Part shown: piece by piece, positions 10,588-19,717 of the stretch
How the letters are laid out: each line of letters starts with the position of its first letter
Position numbering within the stretch: the stretch's first letter is position 1
Origin: Deinococcus radiotolerans
Lineage (GTDB): Bacteria > Deinococcota > Deinococci > Deinococcales > Deinococcaceae
Reading direction: 5' to 3'
Assembly (NCBI RefSeq): GCF_014647435.1
Contig: NZ_BMPE01000013.1
Coordinates: forward strand, 1-64,000
Length of the DNA: 64,000 bases
Notes under the pieces: model-generated
Told to the model about the DNA's origin: nothing
Seen by the model: only the letters and a program-made list of their open reading frames with translations
The model's database searches: none
Made by a program: the position numbers and the translations under genes

Positions 10588-11373
10588 TCAGAAGCCCAGC
10601 GGGGCGGGCGTCTCGGTCTCCTCGGGGGGCACGACGCGGAACACGCGCGAGAGGATCACGCTGAGTTCGTACAGGACATACAGGGGCGCGGCCACGAGGA
10701 GCATGTTCATGGGGTCGGGCGTAGGCGTGATCACGGCGGCGGCGATCATGATGACGACCAGCGCGATGCGCCACCCGCCGCGCAGCATGGTGTGGTTCAC
10801 GATCCCGATGCGGGTGAGGATCACCGCCAGGATGGGCATCTCGAAGGCCAGCCCGAAGGAGATCAGGAAGGTGGTGACCATGCCCAGGTACGATCCGATG
10901 CTGAAGTACCCCTCGACCGTGCCGCCCATGAAGTCCGCCAGGAAGGGAATCATGGTGGGCAGGACCATCTTGTACCCGAAGAGCGCGCCACCCAGGAACG
11001 CTACGCCCGCCCCCAGGATGAACGGCAGCGCCCAGCGCCGCTCGTGGGCGTACAGGCCCGGCGCGATGAACGCCCACACCTGCCACAGGATGAACGGCAG
11101 CGCTAGCGCCAGCCCCGCCCAGAAGGACATGTTCAGGCTCAGCATCAGCTGCTCGGTGAGTTGCAGGGCGACCAGCTTGACCTTGCCCGCCTGGTACAGG
11201 GTGGAGTGCGTCAGGGGTTCCTTGAAGAACTCGATCAGCTGGATGCGGTACTGGAAGGCGACGGCCATGCCGATCGCCAGGAAGATCACGCTGATGATGA
11301 TCCGCTTGCGCAGCTCGTCCAGGTGATCGAACAGCGGGGCGCTGCTCAGTTCTTTGGGTGGGGTGGCGGGCAT
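10588..11373 (-). CDS. tatC: Sec-independent protein translocase TatC
   Basis: TatC, 261 residues, is the twin-arginine signal receptor in the cytoplasmic membrane. It has the family N-terminus (LFDHLDELRKRIIIS), six hydrophobic helices and the conserved FIAPGLYAHERRWALPF loop. AAAGGAG lies seven bases before the ATG. It follows tatA by 20 bases, so the two are co-transcribed, and lgt follows after 83 bases. No TatB-like gene is present, consistent with a minimal TatAC system. The MBL-fold protein at 29121 carries a twin-arginine signal and is a likely substrate. Confidence 0.96.
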   Translation of the reverse strand: MPATPPKELSSAPLFDHLDELRKRIIISVIFLAIGMAVAFQYRIQLIEFFKEPLTHSTLYQAGKVKLVALQLTEQLMLSLNMSFWAGLALALPFILWQVWAFIAPGLYAHERRWALPFILGAGVAFLGGALFGYKMVLPTMIPFLADFMGGTVEGYFSIGSYLGMVTTFLISFGLAFEMPILAVILTRIGIVNHTMLRGGWRIALVVIMIAAAVITPTPDPMNMLLVAAPLYVLYELSVILSRVFRVVPPEETETPAPLGF

Positions 11374-11393
11374 GACGCGCTCCTTTGCGGGGT

Positions 11394-11621
11394 TCAGCGG
11401 CGGTCGCTGATGGGCTCGCTGACCGGGGTGACGGGCGTGGCGGGCGTCACGGGATCCAGCGGGCGCGAGGGCACGTCCGTGACGGGCTCCCGGTCGGCGT
11501 GCGTTTCACGTTTGAATTCCTTGATGCCCTGCCCGAGGCCCTTGCCGAGTTCCGGGAGTTTCTTCGCGCCGAAGACGAGGGCGATGACGACAATGATCAG
11601 GACGATTTCCAAAGGACCCAT
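11394..11621 (-). CDS. tatA: Twin-arginine translocase TatA
   Basis: TatA, 75 residues, forms the translocation pore. One N-terminal transmembrane helix (IVLIIVVIALVFGAKK) is followed by the hinge LPELGKGLGQGIKEFK, a short amphipathic helix, and a charged tail rich in Pro, Thr and Val repeats (PVTPATPVTPVSEP). AAGGAG lies seven bases upstream of the ATG. First gene of the tatA-tatC(-lgt) transcript. Confidence 0.95.
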   Translation of the reverse strand: MGPLEIVLIIVVIALVFGAKKLPELGKGLGQGIKEFKRETHADREPVTDVPSRPLDPVTPATPVTPVSEPISDRR

Positions 11622-11685
11622 GAGGTGCTCCTTGCGCTGCCCGCGCGGGCAGGATCGAGTGAGGTGTGGGGGTGTGGGGCCGTCT

Positions 11686-11698
11686 TACCTTGAAGGTA
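11686..11698. promoter_or_regulatory. 13-bp perfect palindrome upstream of tatA
   Basis: TACCTTGAAGGTA is a perfect inverted repeat around one central base. It lies 65 bases upstream of tatA and downstream of the proposed promoter. It could be an operator. The regulator is unknown. Confidence 0.4.
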
Positions 11699-11733
11699 TG
11701 CGAGCGGGGGGAAATCGGATGGGGGGCAGCTCA

Positions 11734-11762
11734 CCTATGAAACCTTAATGGGGCTTGGTCAA
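11734..11762 (-). promoter_or_regulatory. Possible tat operon promoter
   Basis: On the minus strand TTGACC and CATAGG are separated by exactly 17 bases, about 110 bases upstream of the tatA start. The -10 match is weak. The intergenic stretch 11622-11848 holds no other gene. Confidence 0.4.
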
Positions 11763-11848
11763 ATGACGGTGAAGGCCCCGCGCGGTCCCCAGCGTGCCCC
11801 GGCAGGCGCGGTTCAGATGCCCCGGACCTCTCCCTCCGACCAACCAGT

Positions 11849-12577
11849 TCAGATGCTCCAGCCGCCGTCCACGAGGATCTCCTGACCCGTGATGTACGCC
11901 GCCTCGTTCGTGGCGAGAAACGCAATGGCCGCCGCGACCTCGTTCGGCTCACCGAACCGCCGCGCGGGAATGCGGCCCTTCAGGCGCTCGGCGTCAGTGG
12001 GGTCGGCGTGCAGGGCGTTGAGGCGGTCGGTGGCGGTGTAGCCGGGCGCGACCGTGTTGCAGGTGACGCCGTCCGCGGCGACTTCCAGTGCCAGGGTCCG
12101 CAGGTGGTTCGTGACGGCGGCGCGCATGGCGTTGCTGACCGGGAGGTTCAGCGCGGGGCGGCCCACGGTCAGGCTGGTCACGGCGATGATGCGGCCCCAG
12201 CGGCGCTCGCGCATGCCGGGCAGCACCGCCGTCGCCAGTCGGGCGGTGCTCATGAACGTGGTCTGGAAGCCCTGCGCCCATCCCTCCTCGGTGACGGCGC
12301 TGGGCTGCGCGGGGGGCGGCCCGCCCGCGTTGCTGACGAGGATGTCCACCTGCCCGGCGGCCTCCACGGCAGCCCCCACGCCGTCCGGGGTGCCCACGTC
12401 CGCCACGACCCAGCGCGCGCCGATGGCGTCGGCGGCGCGGCGCAGCACCTCCTCATTCCGGGCGGCCAGCGTCACCTGCGCGCCCAGGCGGATCAGATCG
12501 TGCGCGGCGGCCAGCCCGATGCCGCGGCTCCCGCCGGTCACCAGGGCGCGTTTCCCGTTCAGCTGAAAGAGGCTCAT
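11849..12577 (-). CDS. SDR-family protein with altered active site
   Basis: About 242 residues, Rossmann short-chain dehydrogenase fold. The nucleotide-binding TGGSRGIG motif and NAG (VSNAGGPPP) are normal, and the tail GQEILVDGGWSI is typical. The catalytic YxxxK is missing: the equivalent stretch reads SNAMRAAV, so Tyr and Lys become Ser and Arg if aligned that way. I recall a database subgroup of beta-ketoacyl-ACP-reductase-like SDRs without a canonical tetrad, which this fits. Activity is therefore uncertain. The ATG lies six bases after TACCCT, a leaderless arrangement. It is divergent from the MGCDIH gene. The longer in-frame N-terminal extension is rejected. Confidence 0.85.
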   Translation of the reverse strand: MSLFQLNGKRALVTGGSRGIGLAAAHDLIRLGAQVTLAARNEEVLRRAADAIGARWVVADVGTPDGVGAAVEAAGQVDILVSNAGGPPPAQPSAVTEEGWAQGFQTTFMSTARLATAVLPGMRERRWGRIIAVTSLTVGRPALNLPVSNAMRAAVTNHLRTLALEVAADGVTCNTVAPGYTATDRLNALHADPTDAERLKGRIPARRFGEPNEVAAAIAFLATNEAAYITGQEILVDGGWSI

Positions 12578-12638
12578 GCGCCGAGGGTACACCGCACGGG
12601 CAGCCCACACGGCAGGCAGAACTGGCATGCTCGGGGCT

Positions 12639-13160
12639 ATGGGCTGCGACATCCACGAGCACTACGAGATCCGCCGGAACAGCAGGTGGGAGCCAGCCGA
12701 CCTTCACCCAGTGCCGGACACCAGTGGAATGAGCCCGGAGGAGGAAGACCGGATCTTGAAAGCCCACTGGGGGCATCCGCTGGATCTGGACCGGGATTAC
12801 GACCTCTTCGCGCTGCTGGCCGGCGTCCGCAACACCATCGAGATCGAGCCGATCGCCGCCCCGCGCGGCCTGCCTGGCGATCTCAGCGCCGCCCTTCAGG
12901 CCGCCTGGACTGAAGCGGAGGTCTGGTGTCATCACCCGTCGTGGCTGACGCTGGACGAGTTGCTGCGCTTCGACTGGGATCAGCAGCTGCGGGATCTCGA
13001 CCTGAGCGAGGTGGGCGTCAAGCGCCGCCTGGAACGGGACGTGCGCACCTACCGCGACCTGGGACAGGCCACGGGGCTGCTGAGCCGCGTCGTGCCGTAC
13101 CTTCAGACTCAGGTGGCGGACCCGGCGGACCTGCGGCTGGTGTTCTGGTTCGACAACTGA
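12639..13160 (+). CDS. Conserved MGCDIH-type protein, function unknown
   Basis: About 173 residues, acidic and soluble, with no signal peptide or membrane segment. It begins MGCDIHEHYE, a start I recognise from a family of uncharacterised bacterial and phage proteins. Other notable segments are DRDYDLFALLAGVRN and WCHHPSWLTLDELL. The Cys/His near the start and the WCHHPSW pair could bind a metal, but this is speculation. The start follows CATGCT by seven bases, consistent with a leaderless mRNA. It is divergent from the SDR gene with 61 bases between starts. Confidence 0.75.
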   Translation: MGCDIHEHYEIRRNSRWEPADLHPVPDTSGMSPEEEDRILKAHWGHPLDLDRDYDLFALLAGVRNTIEIEPIAAPRGLPGDLSAALQAAWTEAEVWCHHPSWLTLDELLRFDWDQQLRDLDLSEVGVKRRLERDVRTYRDLGQATGLLSRVVPYLQTQVADPADLRLVFWFDN

Positions 13161-13230
13161 CCGGCCCCTGCACGGGGCAAGGGTGCGCCTCTCTCCATCC
13201 GGGGTGCGGGGGGCGGCTATCCTGCGCGGG

Positions 13231-15771
13231 ATGCGGGCTCAGAATGTCCTGAAGGGAACCGGGTCGGGGGCGCTGCCGCCGATGCTGGAACAATACGTGC
13301 GGATGCGCGACGAGGTGGCCGAGACGCTGCCGCACGCGCTGCTGCTGTTTCAGGTAGGGGATTTCTACGAGACGTTCGGGGAGGACGCCGAGCGCACCGC
13401 GCGGCTCTTAGGGCTGGCGCTGACGCACAAGAGCAGCCGGGATTTCAGTACGCCCATGGCGGGGATTCCGCTGCGGGCGCTGGACAGTCACGTGGAGCGG
13501 CTGCTGGCGTGCGGGGTGTGCGTGGCGGTGGCGGATCAGGTGGAGGAGCCGGGCTCGGGCCTGATGGACCGCCGCGTGACGCAGCTCCTGACGCCGGGCA
13601 CGGTGACCGAGGAGCGGCACCTGGGCGCGGACGAGAACTACCTGGCGGCGGTGGCGACCGGGGACGGGTACGCGCTGGCGTTGCTGGACGTCAGTACGGG
13701 GGAGTTCCGCTGCGCGGCGTTCCACACCCGCCTCGCCCTGTACGACGAGCTGGCGCGGTGCCGGGCGCGGGAGGTGCTGCTCGCGCCGGAACTGTCGGGA
13801 AACGCCGCGCTGCTGGCGGATTTCCAGGCGCGCTTCCCGGTGATGCTCTCCCCTGCCAGTTTCGAGGAGACGGACGCGCACGAGGCGCTGCGGGCCACGC
13901 TGGGTGAGGTCCCGGCGAGCCTGTCGTCGGGGGCGCTGCGGCGAGCGTGCGGGGCGGTGCTGGGGTACGCGCGAGTGACGCAGCAGGGACAGCTGGACAT
14001 GGTCAGGCGCGTGGTGCGCTTCGAGCCGGGCGCGCACATGCGGCTGCCGGACGCGGCGGTGCGGGCGCTGGAGCTGTTCCAGGCGCAGTCCCCGCAGGGC
14101 CGCACGCTGACGGACGTGCTGGGGCAGACCCGCACGGCGGGCGGGCGGCGGCGCCTGCGGGCGTGGCTGCGCGCCCCGCTGCTGGACGAGCTGAGCATCC
14201 GCGCGCGGCTGGACGCCGTGGAGGCGTTCACGCGCGCGCCGGACCTGCGCGGCGCGGTGCGGTCCCTGCTGTACCGCGCGCATGACCTGGAGCGGCTCTC
14301 GGCGCGGGTGTCGACCCGGCGGGCCGCGCCGCGCGAGGTGGCGGCCCTGGCCCGCACGCTGGACCTGCTGCCCGAGGCGACCGACCTGCTGGGCGCGCAG
14401 GGGGGCTTGCTGGGGGGTGTGCGCGAGAGATTGTCGGCCCTGCCGGACGTCGTGACCCGCATCCGCGCGGCGCTGGTGGACGAGCCGCCCATCCGCGTGG
14501 GTGAGGGCGGCCTGATCCGTGACGGCTTCCACGCCGAGCTGGACGAGTTGCGGGCCGCCGCGATCGGGCACCGCGCGTGGCTGGCGGAACTGGAGATCAC
14601 CGAGCGGCAGCGCACCGGGATTGGCAGCCTGAAGGTCGGGTACAACAGCGTGTTCGGGTACTACCTGGAGGTCACGGGCGCGCACCTGGGCAAGGTGCCC
14701 GCCGATTACCGGCAGGTGGCGACCCTGAAGGACCGCGCGCGGTTCACCCGCCCGGACCTGCGCGAACGCGAGCGGGAGATCGCCCGGCTGGAGGCCGCTG
14801 CGAGCCGCCTGGAGCAGGAGGTCTTCACTGAGCTGCGTGACAGCCTCGCCGCGCACGCCGAGGCGCTGGCCGACGCCGCCGGGGCGCTGAGCGAACTGGA
14901 CGTGCTGGCCGCGCTGGCCGACGTGGCCGCCGAGCACGGCTGGATCCGCCCGGTGACCAGTGGCGGCCCGCTGCGATTGGTGCAGGCGCGGCACCCGGTC
15001 GTGGAACGCAGCCTGGGCGGACGCTTCGTGCCGAACGACGTACACCTCGATCCGGCGCGGCGCGCGGTGCTGCTGACCGGGCCGAACATGGCGGGCAAGA
15101 GCACGTACCTGCGCACCGCCGCGCTGTGCGCGCTGCTGCACCAGATCGGCTCGTTCGTGCCCGCCGACCACGCCGAACTCCCGGTGTACGACGCCGTGCA
15201 CACTCGCATCGGCGCGAGTGACGACCTCGCGGGCGGGCGCTCCACGTTCATGGTCGAGATGAGCGAACTCGCCGCGATCCTGCACGGCGCGACGCACGCC
15301 AGCCTCGTGATCCTGGACGAGATCGGGCGCGGCACGAGCACCCTCGACGGCCTCGCCATCGCCCAGGCTGCGCTGGAGCACCTGCACGTCGCCGGGGCGC
15401 ACACGCTGTTCGCCACGCACTACTTCGAACTCACGCGCCTGGAAACCGACCTGCCCGGCCTCGTGAACCTCCACGTGGCCGCCGAGGAAGACGCTGCCGG
15501 GAGCGGGGGCCTGACCTTCTACCATCAGGTTGTGCCCGGCGCGGCCCGCCAGAGCTACGGCGTGGAGGTCGCGCGCCTCGCCGGACTGCCCGCCCAGGTC
15601 ACCACCCGCGCCGCCCGCCTGCTCACCGCGCTGGGCGCGCAGGGCGCCGACACGCGCCTCACGCGGGAACTCGCCACGCTGGATCTGGCCCGGCTGACGC
15701 CCATGCAGGCCCTCGACCTGCTGCACCGCTGGCAGCGCGAGGTCACCGGCGCGGAGGTCACGCCGGGCTGA
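13231..15771 (+). CDS. mutS: DNA mismatch repair ATPase MutS
   Basis: MutS, about 846 residues, recognises mispaired bases and recruits MutL. The mismatch-reading motif GDFYETF lies near residue 40, and the connector, lever and clamp regions follow. The C-terminal ABC-type ATPase has GPNMAGKST (Walker A) and LVILDEIGRGTSTLDG (Walker B/signature), then ATHYFEL. I chose the ATG exactly six bases after TATCCT, so the mRNA would be leaderless. A GTG at 13183 in the same frame is less likely. It lies 26 bases upstream of an FAD oxidase, followed by mutL. Confidence 0.97.
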   Translation: MRAQNVLKGTGSGALPPMLEQYVRMRDEVAETLPHALLLFQVGDFYETFGEDAERTARLLGLALTHKSSRDFSTPMAGIPLRALDSHVERLLACGVCVAVADQVEEPGSGLMDRRVTQLLTPGTVTEERHLGADENYLAAVATGDGYALALLDVSTGEFRCAAFHTRLALYDELARCRAREVLLAPELSGNAALLADFQARFPVMLSPASFEETDAHEALRATLGEVPASLSSGALRRACGAVLGYARVTQQGQLDMVRRVVRFEPGAHMRLPDAAVRALELFQAQSPQGRTLTDVLGQTRTAGGRRRLRAWLRAPLLDELSIRARLDAVEAFTRAPDLRGAVRSLLYRAHDLERLSARVSTRRAAPREVAALARTLDLLPEATDLLGAQGGLLGGVRERLSALPDVVTRIRAALVDEPPIRVGEGGLIRDGFHAELDELRAAAIGHRAWLAELEITERQRTGIGSLKVGYNSVFGYYLEVTGAHLGKVPADYRQVATLKDRARFTRPDLREREREIARLEAAASRLEQEVFTELRDSLAAHAEALADAAGALSELDVLAALADVAAEHGWIRPVTSGGPLRLVQARHPVVERSLGGRFVPNDVHLDPARRAVLLTGPNMAGKSTYLRTAALCALLHQIGSFVPADHAELPVYDAVHTRIGASDDLAGGRSTFMVEMSELAAILHGATHASLVILDEIGRGTSTLDGLAIAQAALEHLHVAGAHTLFATHYFELTRLETDLPGLVNLHVAAEEDAAGSGGLTFYHQVVPGAARQSYGVEVARLAGLPAQVTTRAARLLTALGAQGADTRLTRELATLDLARLTPMQALDLLHRWQREVTGAEVTPG

Positions 15772-15797
15772 GCGGCGCGCGGGCGCACAATGGGCGC

Positions 15798-17186
15798 ATG
15801 ACGGCAGCGGAGCTGGGTGAGGGGGCGCTGGGGGCGTTCCGGGCGCGGTTCGGGGAGGCGCTGAGTACGGCTCCGGCGGTACTGGATGCCCACGGGCGTG
15901 ATGAGAGCGGGCTGGAGGCGGCGCGGCCCGGCGCGGTGCTGTTCGCGCGCAGCGAGGCGGACATCGTGGGGGCGCTGGCGTTGGCACGGGAGTTCCGGGT
16001 GCCGGTGGTGCCGTTCGCGGCGGGCAGCAGCCTGGAGGGCCAGTTGATTCCGCCGCCGGGCGCGCTGAGCCTGAACCTGAGTGGCATGACGCGCGTGCTG
16101 GACGTGCGCCCGGGGGCGTTTCAGGCGACGGTGGAGCCGGGCGTGACGTACCCGCAGCTGAACCGCGCGGTGCGCGCGCAGGGGCTCTTCTTTCCGGTGG
16201 ATCCGGGCGCCGAGGCGACGCTGGGGGGCATGGCGTCCACGAACGCGAGTGGCACGGCGGCGGTGCGGTACGGGACGACGCGGGAGAACGTGCTGGCGCT
16301 GCGGGTGGCGCTGATGGACGGGCGGGTGCTGGCGCTGGGCAGCCGGGCGCGCAAGAGCAGCGCCGGGTACGATCTGCGGCACCTCTTTCTGGGTGCGGAG
16401 GGCACGCTGGGTGTGATCACGGAGCTGACGGTGCGGTTGTGGCCGCTGCCGACGGCACGGCTGGCGCTGCGCTGCGCGTTCCCGGATGTGGGGTCAGCGG
16501 CGCAGGCGGCGACGCTGGTGATGGGCGCGTCGGCGCAGCCGGAGCGGCTTGAACTGATGGACGCGCGGGGGTTGCGGGCCGTGAACCGTTACCTGGGGTT
16601 GCAGGAGCCGGAGGTGCCGACCCTGTGGATTGAGCTGGCGGGCGCGTCGGCAGGCGCGCTGGAGGACGTGCGGGCGCTGTGCGAGGAGCTGTGCCGTGAC
16701 GCGGGCGCGCTGGACGTGCGGGTGGCCCGCCACGCCGAGGAGCTGGAGGCCCTGTGGCGGGCGCGGCATCACGCGTTCTACGCGCTGAAGGCGCTGCATC
16801 CGGGCGAGCAGTTTCTCAGCACGGACCTGTGCGTGCCGCTGGACGCCCTGCCGGAGATCCTGACCTTCACCGAGGAGGGGCTGCGGGCAGAGGGGCTGGA
16901 CGCGAGCGTGCTGGGCCACGTGGGGGACGGGAACTTTCACGTGCTGTTCCACGCGCCGCCCGGCTCGGCTGACTGGGCGCGGATCGAGGCTCTGTACGGG
17001 CGACTGGTCGAGCGGACGCTGGCGCTGGGCGGCACGTGCAGCGGCGAGCACGGCGTGGGTCTGCACAAGCGGCGCTTCCTGCGCGCCCAGCACGGTGACG
17101 CGGTGGAGTTGATGCGCGAGGTCAAGGCGCTGCTGGACCCGCTGAACCTGCTGAATCCGGGGAAGGTGCTGCCCGACCCGGCCTGA
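15798..17186 (+). CDS. FAD-linked oxidase, D-lactate/glycolate oxidase GlcD family
   Basis: A 462-residue flavoprotein of the VAO/GlcD type. The FAD-binding half shows VVPFAAGSSLEGQ, PGAEATLGGMASTNASG and YDLRHLFLGAEGTLGVITE. The C-terminal cap has GHVGDGNFHVL and GTCSGEHGVGLHK with FAD/metal-site histidines, and LNPGKVLP at the end. It should oxidise a 2-hydroxy acid such as D-lactate or glycolate and pass electrons to the respiratory chain. The ATG follows CACAAT by six bases. It sits between mutS and mutL on the same strand, but has its own promoter-like box, so an operon is not required. Confidence 0.9.
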   Translation: MTAAELGEGALGAFRARFGEALSTAPAVLDAHGRDESGLEAARPGAVLFARSEADIVGALALAREFRVPVVPFAAGSSLEGQLIPPPGALSLNLSGMTRVLDVRPGAFQATVEPGVTYPQLNRAVRAQGLFFPVDPGAEATLGGMASTNASGTAAVRYGTTRENVLALRVALMDGRVLALGSRARKSSAGYDLRHLFLGAEGTLGVITELTVRLWPLPTARLALRCAFPDVGSAAQAATLVMGASAQPERLELMDARGLRAVNRYLGLQEPEVPTLWIELAGASAGALEDVRALCEELCRDAGALDVRVARHAEELEALWRARHHAFYALKALHPGEQFLSTDLCVPLDALPEILTFTEEGLRAEGLDASVLGHVGDGNFHVLFHAPPGSADWARIEALYGRLVERTLALGGTCSGEHGVGLHKRRFLRAQHGDAVELMREVKALLDPLNLLNPGKVLPDPA

Positions 17187-17247
17187 GCACTGGCCGAACG
17201 CGACCTGAGGCAGAAAGTATCCGCGCGTGACCCGCTACCCTGACTGG

Positions 17248-18930
17248 GTGACCTCGCCTGACATTCACGTTCTCCCGGCTCATGTGGCGCGTCTGATCGC
17301 GGCGGGTGAGGTGGTGTCGCGCCCGCTGGACGTGGCGCGGGAACTCGTGGACAACGCCCTGGATGCCGGGGCGACCCGTGTGGACGTAGAGGTGGACGGA
17401 GGGGGCCTGCGGCTGGTGCGGGTGCGGGACAACGGCACGGGCATCCCGGCAGGGTCGGTGGGCCTGGCGCCGCTGCGGCACGCGACGAGCAAGCTGTCCC
17501 CGCAGGCGCGTTCGGTGGAGGGCGTGACGACGCTGGGCTTCCGGGGGGAGGCGCTGTGGGCGGCGGCGCAGGCCGGGGAGCTGCACGTGGTGTCGCGTCC
17601 GGCGGCGCAGGTGGGGGCGTGCGAAGTGCTCGCGCAGGGTGAGGACGTGCAGGTGGCCCGTGCGTCCGCCCCGGCGGGAACGACGGTGACGGTGCGCAAC
17701 CTCTTCGCGCGACTGCCGGGGCGGCTGCGGACGCAGGCCCCGGCGGCCTCCGAGGTGCGGGAGGTGACGGCGCTGCTGGGCCGGTACGTGCTGCACCACC
17801 CGGGTCTGCACTGGCGGCTGACGGTGGACGGCGAGGTGCGCCTGACGCACGCGCCCAGCGATTACCGGGGCGCGGTGGCGAGCGTGTACGGCCCGCTGAG
17901 CGCGAACCGCGTGCTGACCGTGTCGGGCGAGGGGGTGCGCGGGGTGGTATCCCGCCCGGAGCTGACCCGCGCGCGGCGCGACCGGATGCATGTCAGCGTG
18001 AACGGGCGGCCGGTGCTGGCCCCGCCGGAGCTGGAACGCGCGGTGATTGAGGGCTTCGGAGAGCTGCTCCCGGCGGGCGTGGCGCCGCTGTGCGTGCTGG
18101 ACGTGACGGTCGCGCCCGGGGATCACAATCCGAACGTGCATCCGGCCAAGCAGGTGGTGGCGCTGGCGGATCTGCCGGGCGTGGCGGCGCGGGTGCGGGC
18201 GGCGGTGGCGGCGGCGCTCTCAGCCCACCCGCTGGCGCGTGCGCTGCCGGAGTTGCGTCCAGGGGCACAACCCACGTCCGCGCCGGGGCACGCGGCGTTC
18301 CCGGCGCTGACACTGCTGGGCGTGTACCAGGAGCTGTACCTGCTCGCGCAGGGCGAGGGGGACCTGTGGGTGGTGGACGCGCACGCCGCGCATGAGCGGG
18401 CGCTGTTCGAGCACCTGACCCGCACGCTGGGCGCCCAGGCCCCGGCGGAGCTGCCCGAGCCGGAGCTGCTGCACCTGACGCCCGAGCAGCTCGCGCGCCT
18501 GCACGAGCGCGGCCCGGAGTTGCAGGGCTGGGGCCTGACGCTGGAGGACTTCGGCGCGGGGCTGGCGCGGCTGCGCACCCTGCCCGCCGCGCTGGCCCCG
18601 CTGAACGTGCCCCGGCTGCACGAGCAGATCGTCGAGTGCGCCCTGGGGGACGGCCCGGACCCGCGGCGGGACGTGCTGGCGCGGCTGGCCTGCGCGCCCG
18701 CGCTGAAGGCCGGCATGCTGGATGAGGCGCGCGGTCAGGCGGTGCTGGACGCCCTGGCCGGCTGCGAGCATCCGTGGGCGTGCCCGCACGGGCGACCCAC
18801 CGTGCTGCGCCTCAGCGAGCGGGATCTGGCGCACGCGTTCGGGCGGCGGGGCGCGCGGGACGTGCCGCGGGGCCGGGACGCGGCGCCCGTCCGTGCGCCG
18901 GATTCAGGTCCTGACGTCAGCGGGTCGTGA
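17248..18930 (+). CDS. mutL: DNA mismatch repair protein MutL
   Basis: MutL, about 560 residues, couples MutS recognition to strand incision. The N-terminal GHKL ATPase has IAAGEVVSRPLDVARELVDN, DNGTGI and TLGFRGEAL. The C-terminal domain keeps an endonuclease-type metal motif DAHAAHERALFE (the canonical Gln is Ala here) and CPHGRP, so it is probably the nicking type of MutL, as expected in a bacterium without MutH. I use the GTG at 17248, six bases after TACCCT, rather than the upstream GTG at 17227. The 3' end overlaps the convergent gene by 14 bases. Confidence 0.95.
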   Translation: MTSPDIHVLPAHVARLIAAGEVVSRPLDVARELVDNALDAGATRVDVEVDGGGLRLVRVRDNGTGIPAGSVGLAPLRHATSKLSPQARSVEGVTTLGFRGEALWAAAQAGELHVVSRPAAQVGACEVLAQGEDVQVARASAPAGTTVTVRNLFARLPGRLRTQAPAASEVREVTALLGRYVLHHPGLHWRLTVDGEVRLTHAPSDYRGAVASVYGPLSANRVLTVSGEGVRGVVSRPELTRARRDRMHVSVNGRPVLAPPELERAVIEGFGELLPAGVAPLCVLDVTVAPGDHNPNVHPAKQVVALADLPGVAARVRAAVAAALSAHPLARALPELRPGAQPTSAPGHAAFPALTLLGVYQELYLLAQGEGDLWVVDAHAAHERALFEHLTRTLGAQAPAELPEPELLHLTPEQLARLHERGPELQGWGLTLEDFGAGLARLRTLPAALAPLNVPRLHEQIVECALGDGPDPRRDVLARLACAPALKAGMLDEARGQAVLDALAGCEHPWACPHGRPTVLRLSERDLAHAFGRRGARDVPRGRDAAPVRAPDSGPDVSGS

Positions 18931-19543
18931 AGGCGCTGCGCTGGCCGCTGAACAGCGTGGGGAAGGTCGCGCGGGCCTGACGGCTCAGCACGGGCTGCAC
19001 CCAGTACGGCAGGTTGCTCCTGGCGTTCATGATCTCGAAGTGCCCGTCGCGGCTTTCGGTGGTCACGCCGGTCCAGCCGGGCCGCAGCGTGAGGCTGTAG
19101 TAGGTGTTCAGGCCCGCGCAGCGCCCCCGCAGGGTGACGGTGCGGTCGCTGTACACCCACTGGCCGCGCCGGGTGGGCGTGGTGGGGTGATCGGCCTGCA
19201 CCAGGGTCGCCACGGCGTTCGTGCCCGCGTTGAACAGCAGCAGGGTCTCGGCGGTGTAGGTGCGCGCGCCGCCGGGCTGCACGGTCACGCCGTCGCAGAC
19301 GTCCAGGGGCTGCACGGGGGGTTTGAAGGTGGCGGGCACGACCACGTTGAAGCGCGCGCCTTTCAGGGGCCCCATGCCGAGCAGCCAGCCGCCGCTCAGG
19401 TTGGTCAGCAGGACCGTCAGTGGTCCGGCGCCCAGGGGGGCGGCCTGGGTGGGGTTGCGCAGTTCACCACCCAGGCTGAAGGAGGCGGCGGGGGCCAGGG
19501 TCACGGTGCTGAGCAGGAGGGTCAGGGACGCGCGGGTGTTCAC
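18917..19543 (-). CDS. Secreted protein, function unknown
   Basis: A 208-residue protein with a signal peptide (ASLTLLLSTVTLAPAASF) and a mature part rich in beta-strand-like segments and Thr/Asn. No family is recognised. The GTG start lies seven bases after CACCCT. Its last 14 bases overlap the 3' end of mutL on the opposite strand. An RDRM-like half palindrome lies in its promoter region (see 19563-19579). Confidence 0.75.
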   Translation of the reverse strand: MNTRASLTLLLSTVTLAPAASFSLGGELRNPTQAAPLGAGPLTVLLTNLSGGWLLGMGPLKGARFNVVVPATFKPPVQPLDVCDGVTVQPGGARTYTAETLLLFNAGTNAVATLVQADHPTTPTRRGQWVYSDRTVTLRGRCAGLNTYYSLTLRPGWTGVTTESRDGHFEIMNARSNLPYWVQPVLSRQARATFPTLFSGQRSAFTTR

Positions 19544-19562
19544 GCGCCGCAGGGTGCGCCCC

Positions 19563-19579
19563 GCGCGTCAATGACATGT
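19563..19579 (-). promoter_or_regulatory. Partial RDRM-like palindrome in promoter region
   Basis: The minus strand reads ACATGTCATTGACGCGC. Eleven consecutive bases (ATGTCATTGAC) match the Deinococcus radiation/desiccation response motif TTATGTCATTGACATAA, including the centre and most of the left half. The right end does not match. It lies just upstream of the -10-like box of the secreted-protein gene. It could be a degenerate DdrO site or chance. Confidence 0.3.
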
Positions 19580-19717
19580 CGGCTCCCGTGAAATTCATCA
19601 CAGTTTGCGCCTCCGGAGCAGAGCCCAGAAGCGGCGGCATGCGGCCCTGGGCCAGTGACGGTCAAGTGCGTTCAGCCTGATGCCGCTGGGATCGGGTTGG
19701 CGCCCCGGCCTCTGAGG

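Noticed and set aside
13408..15987. Minus-strand ORF of 859 codons
   Set aside because: Antisense shadow of mutS, with Arg/Gln/Pro-rich composition and no domain.
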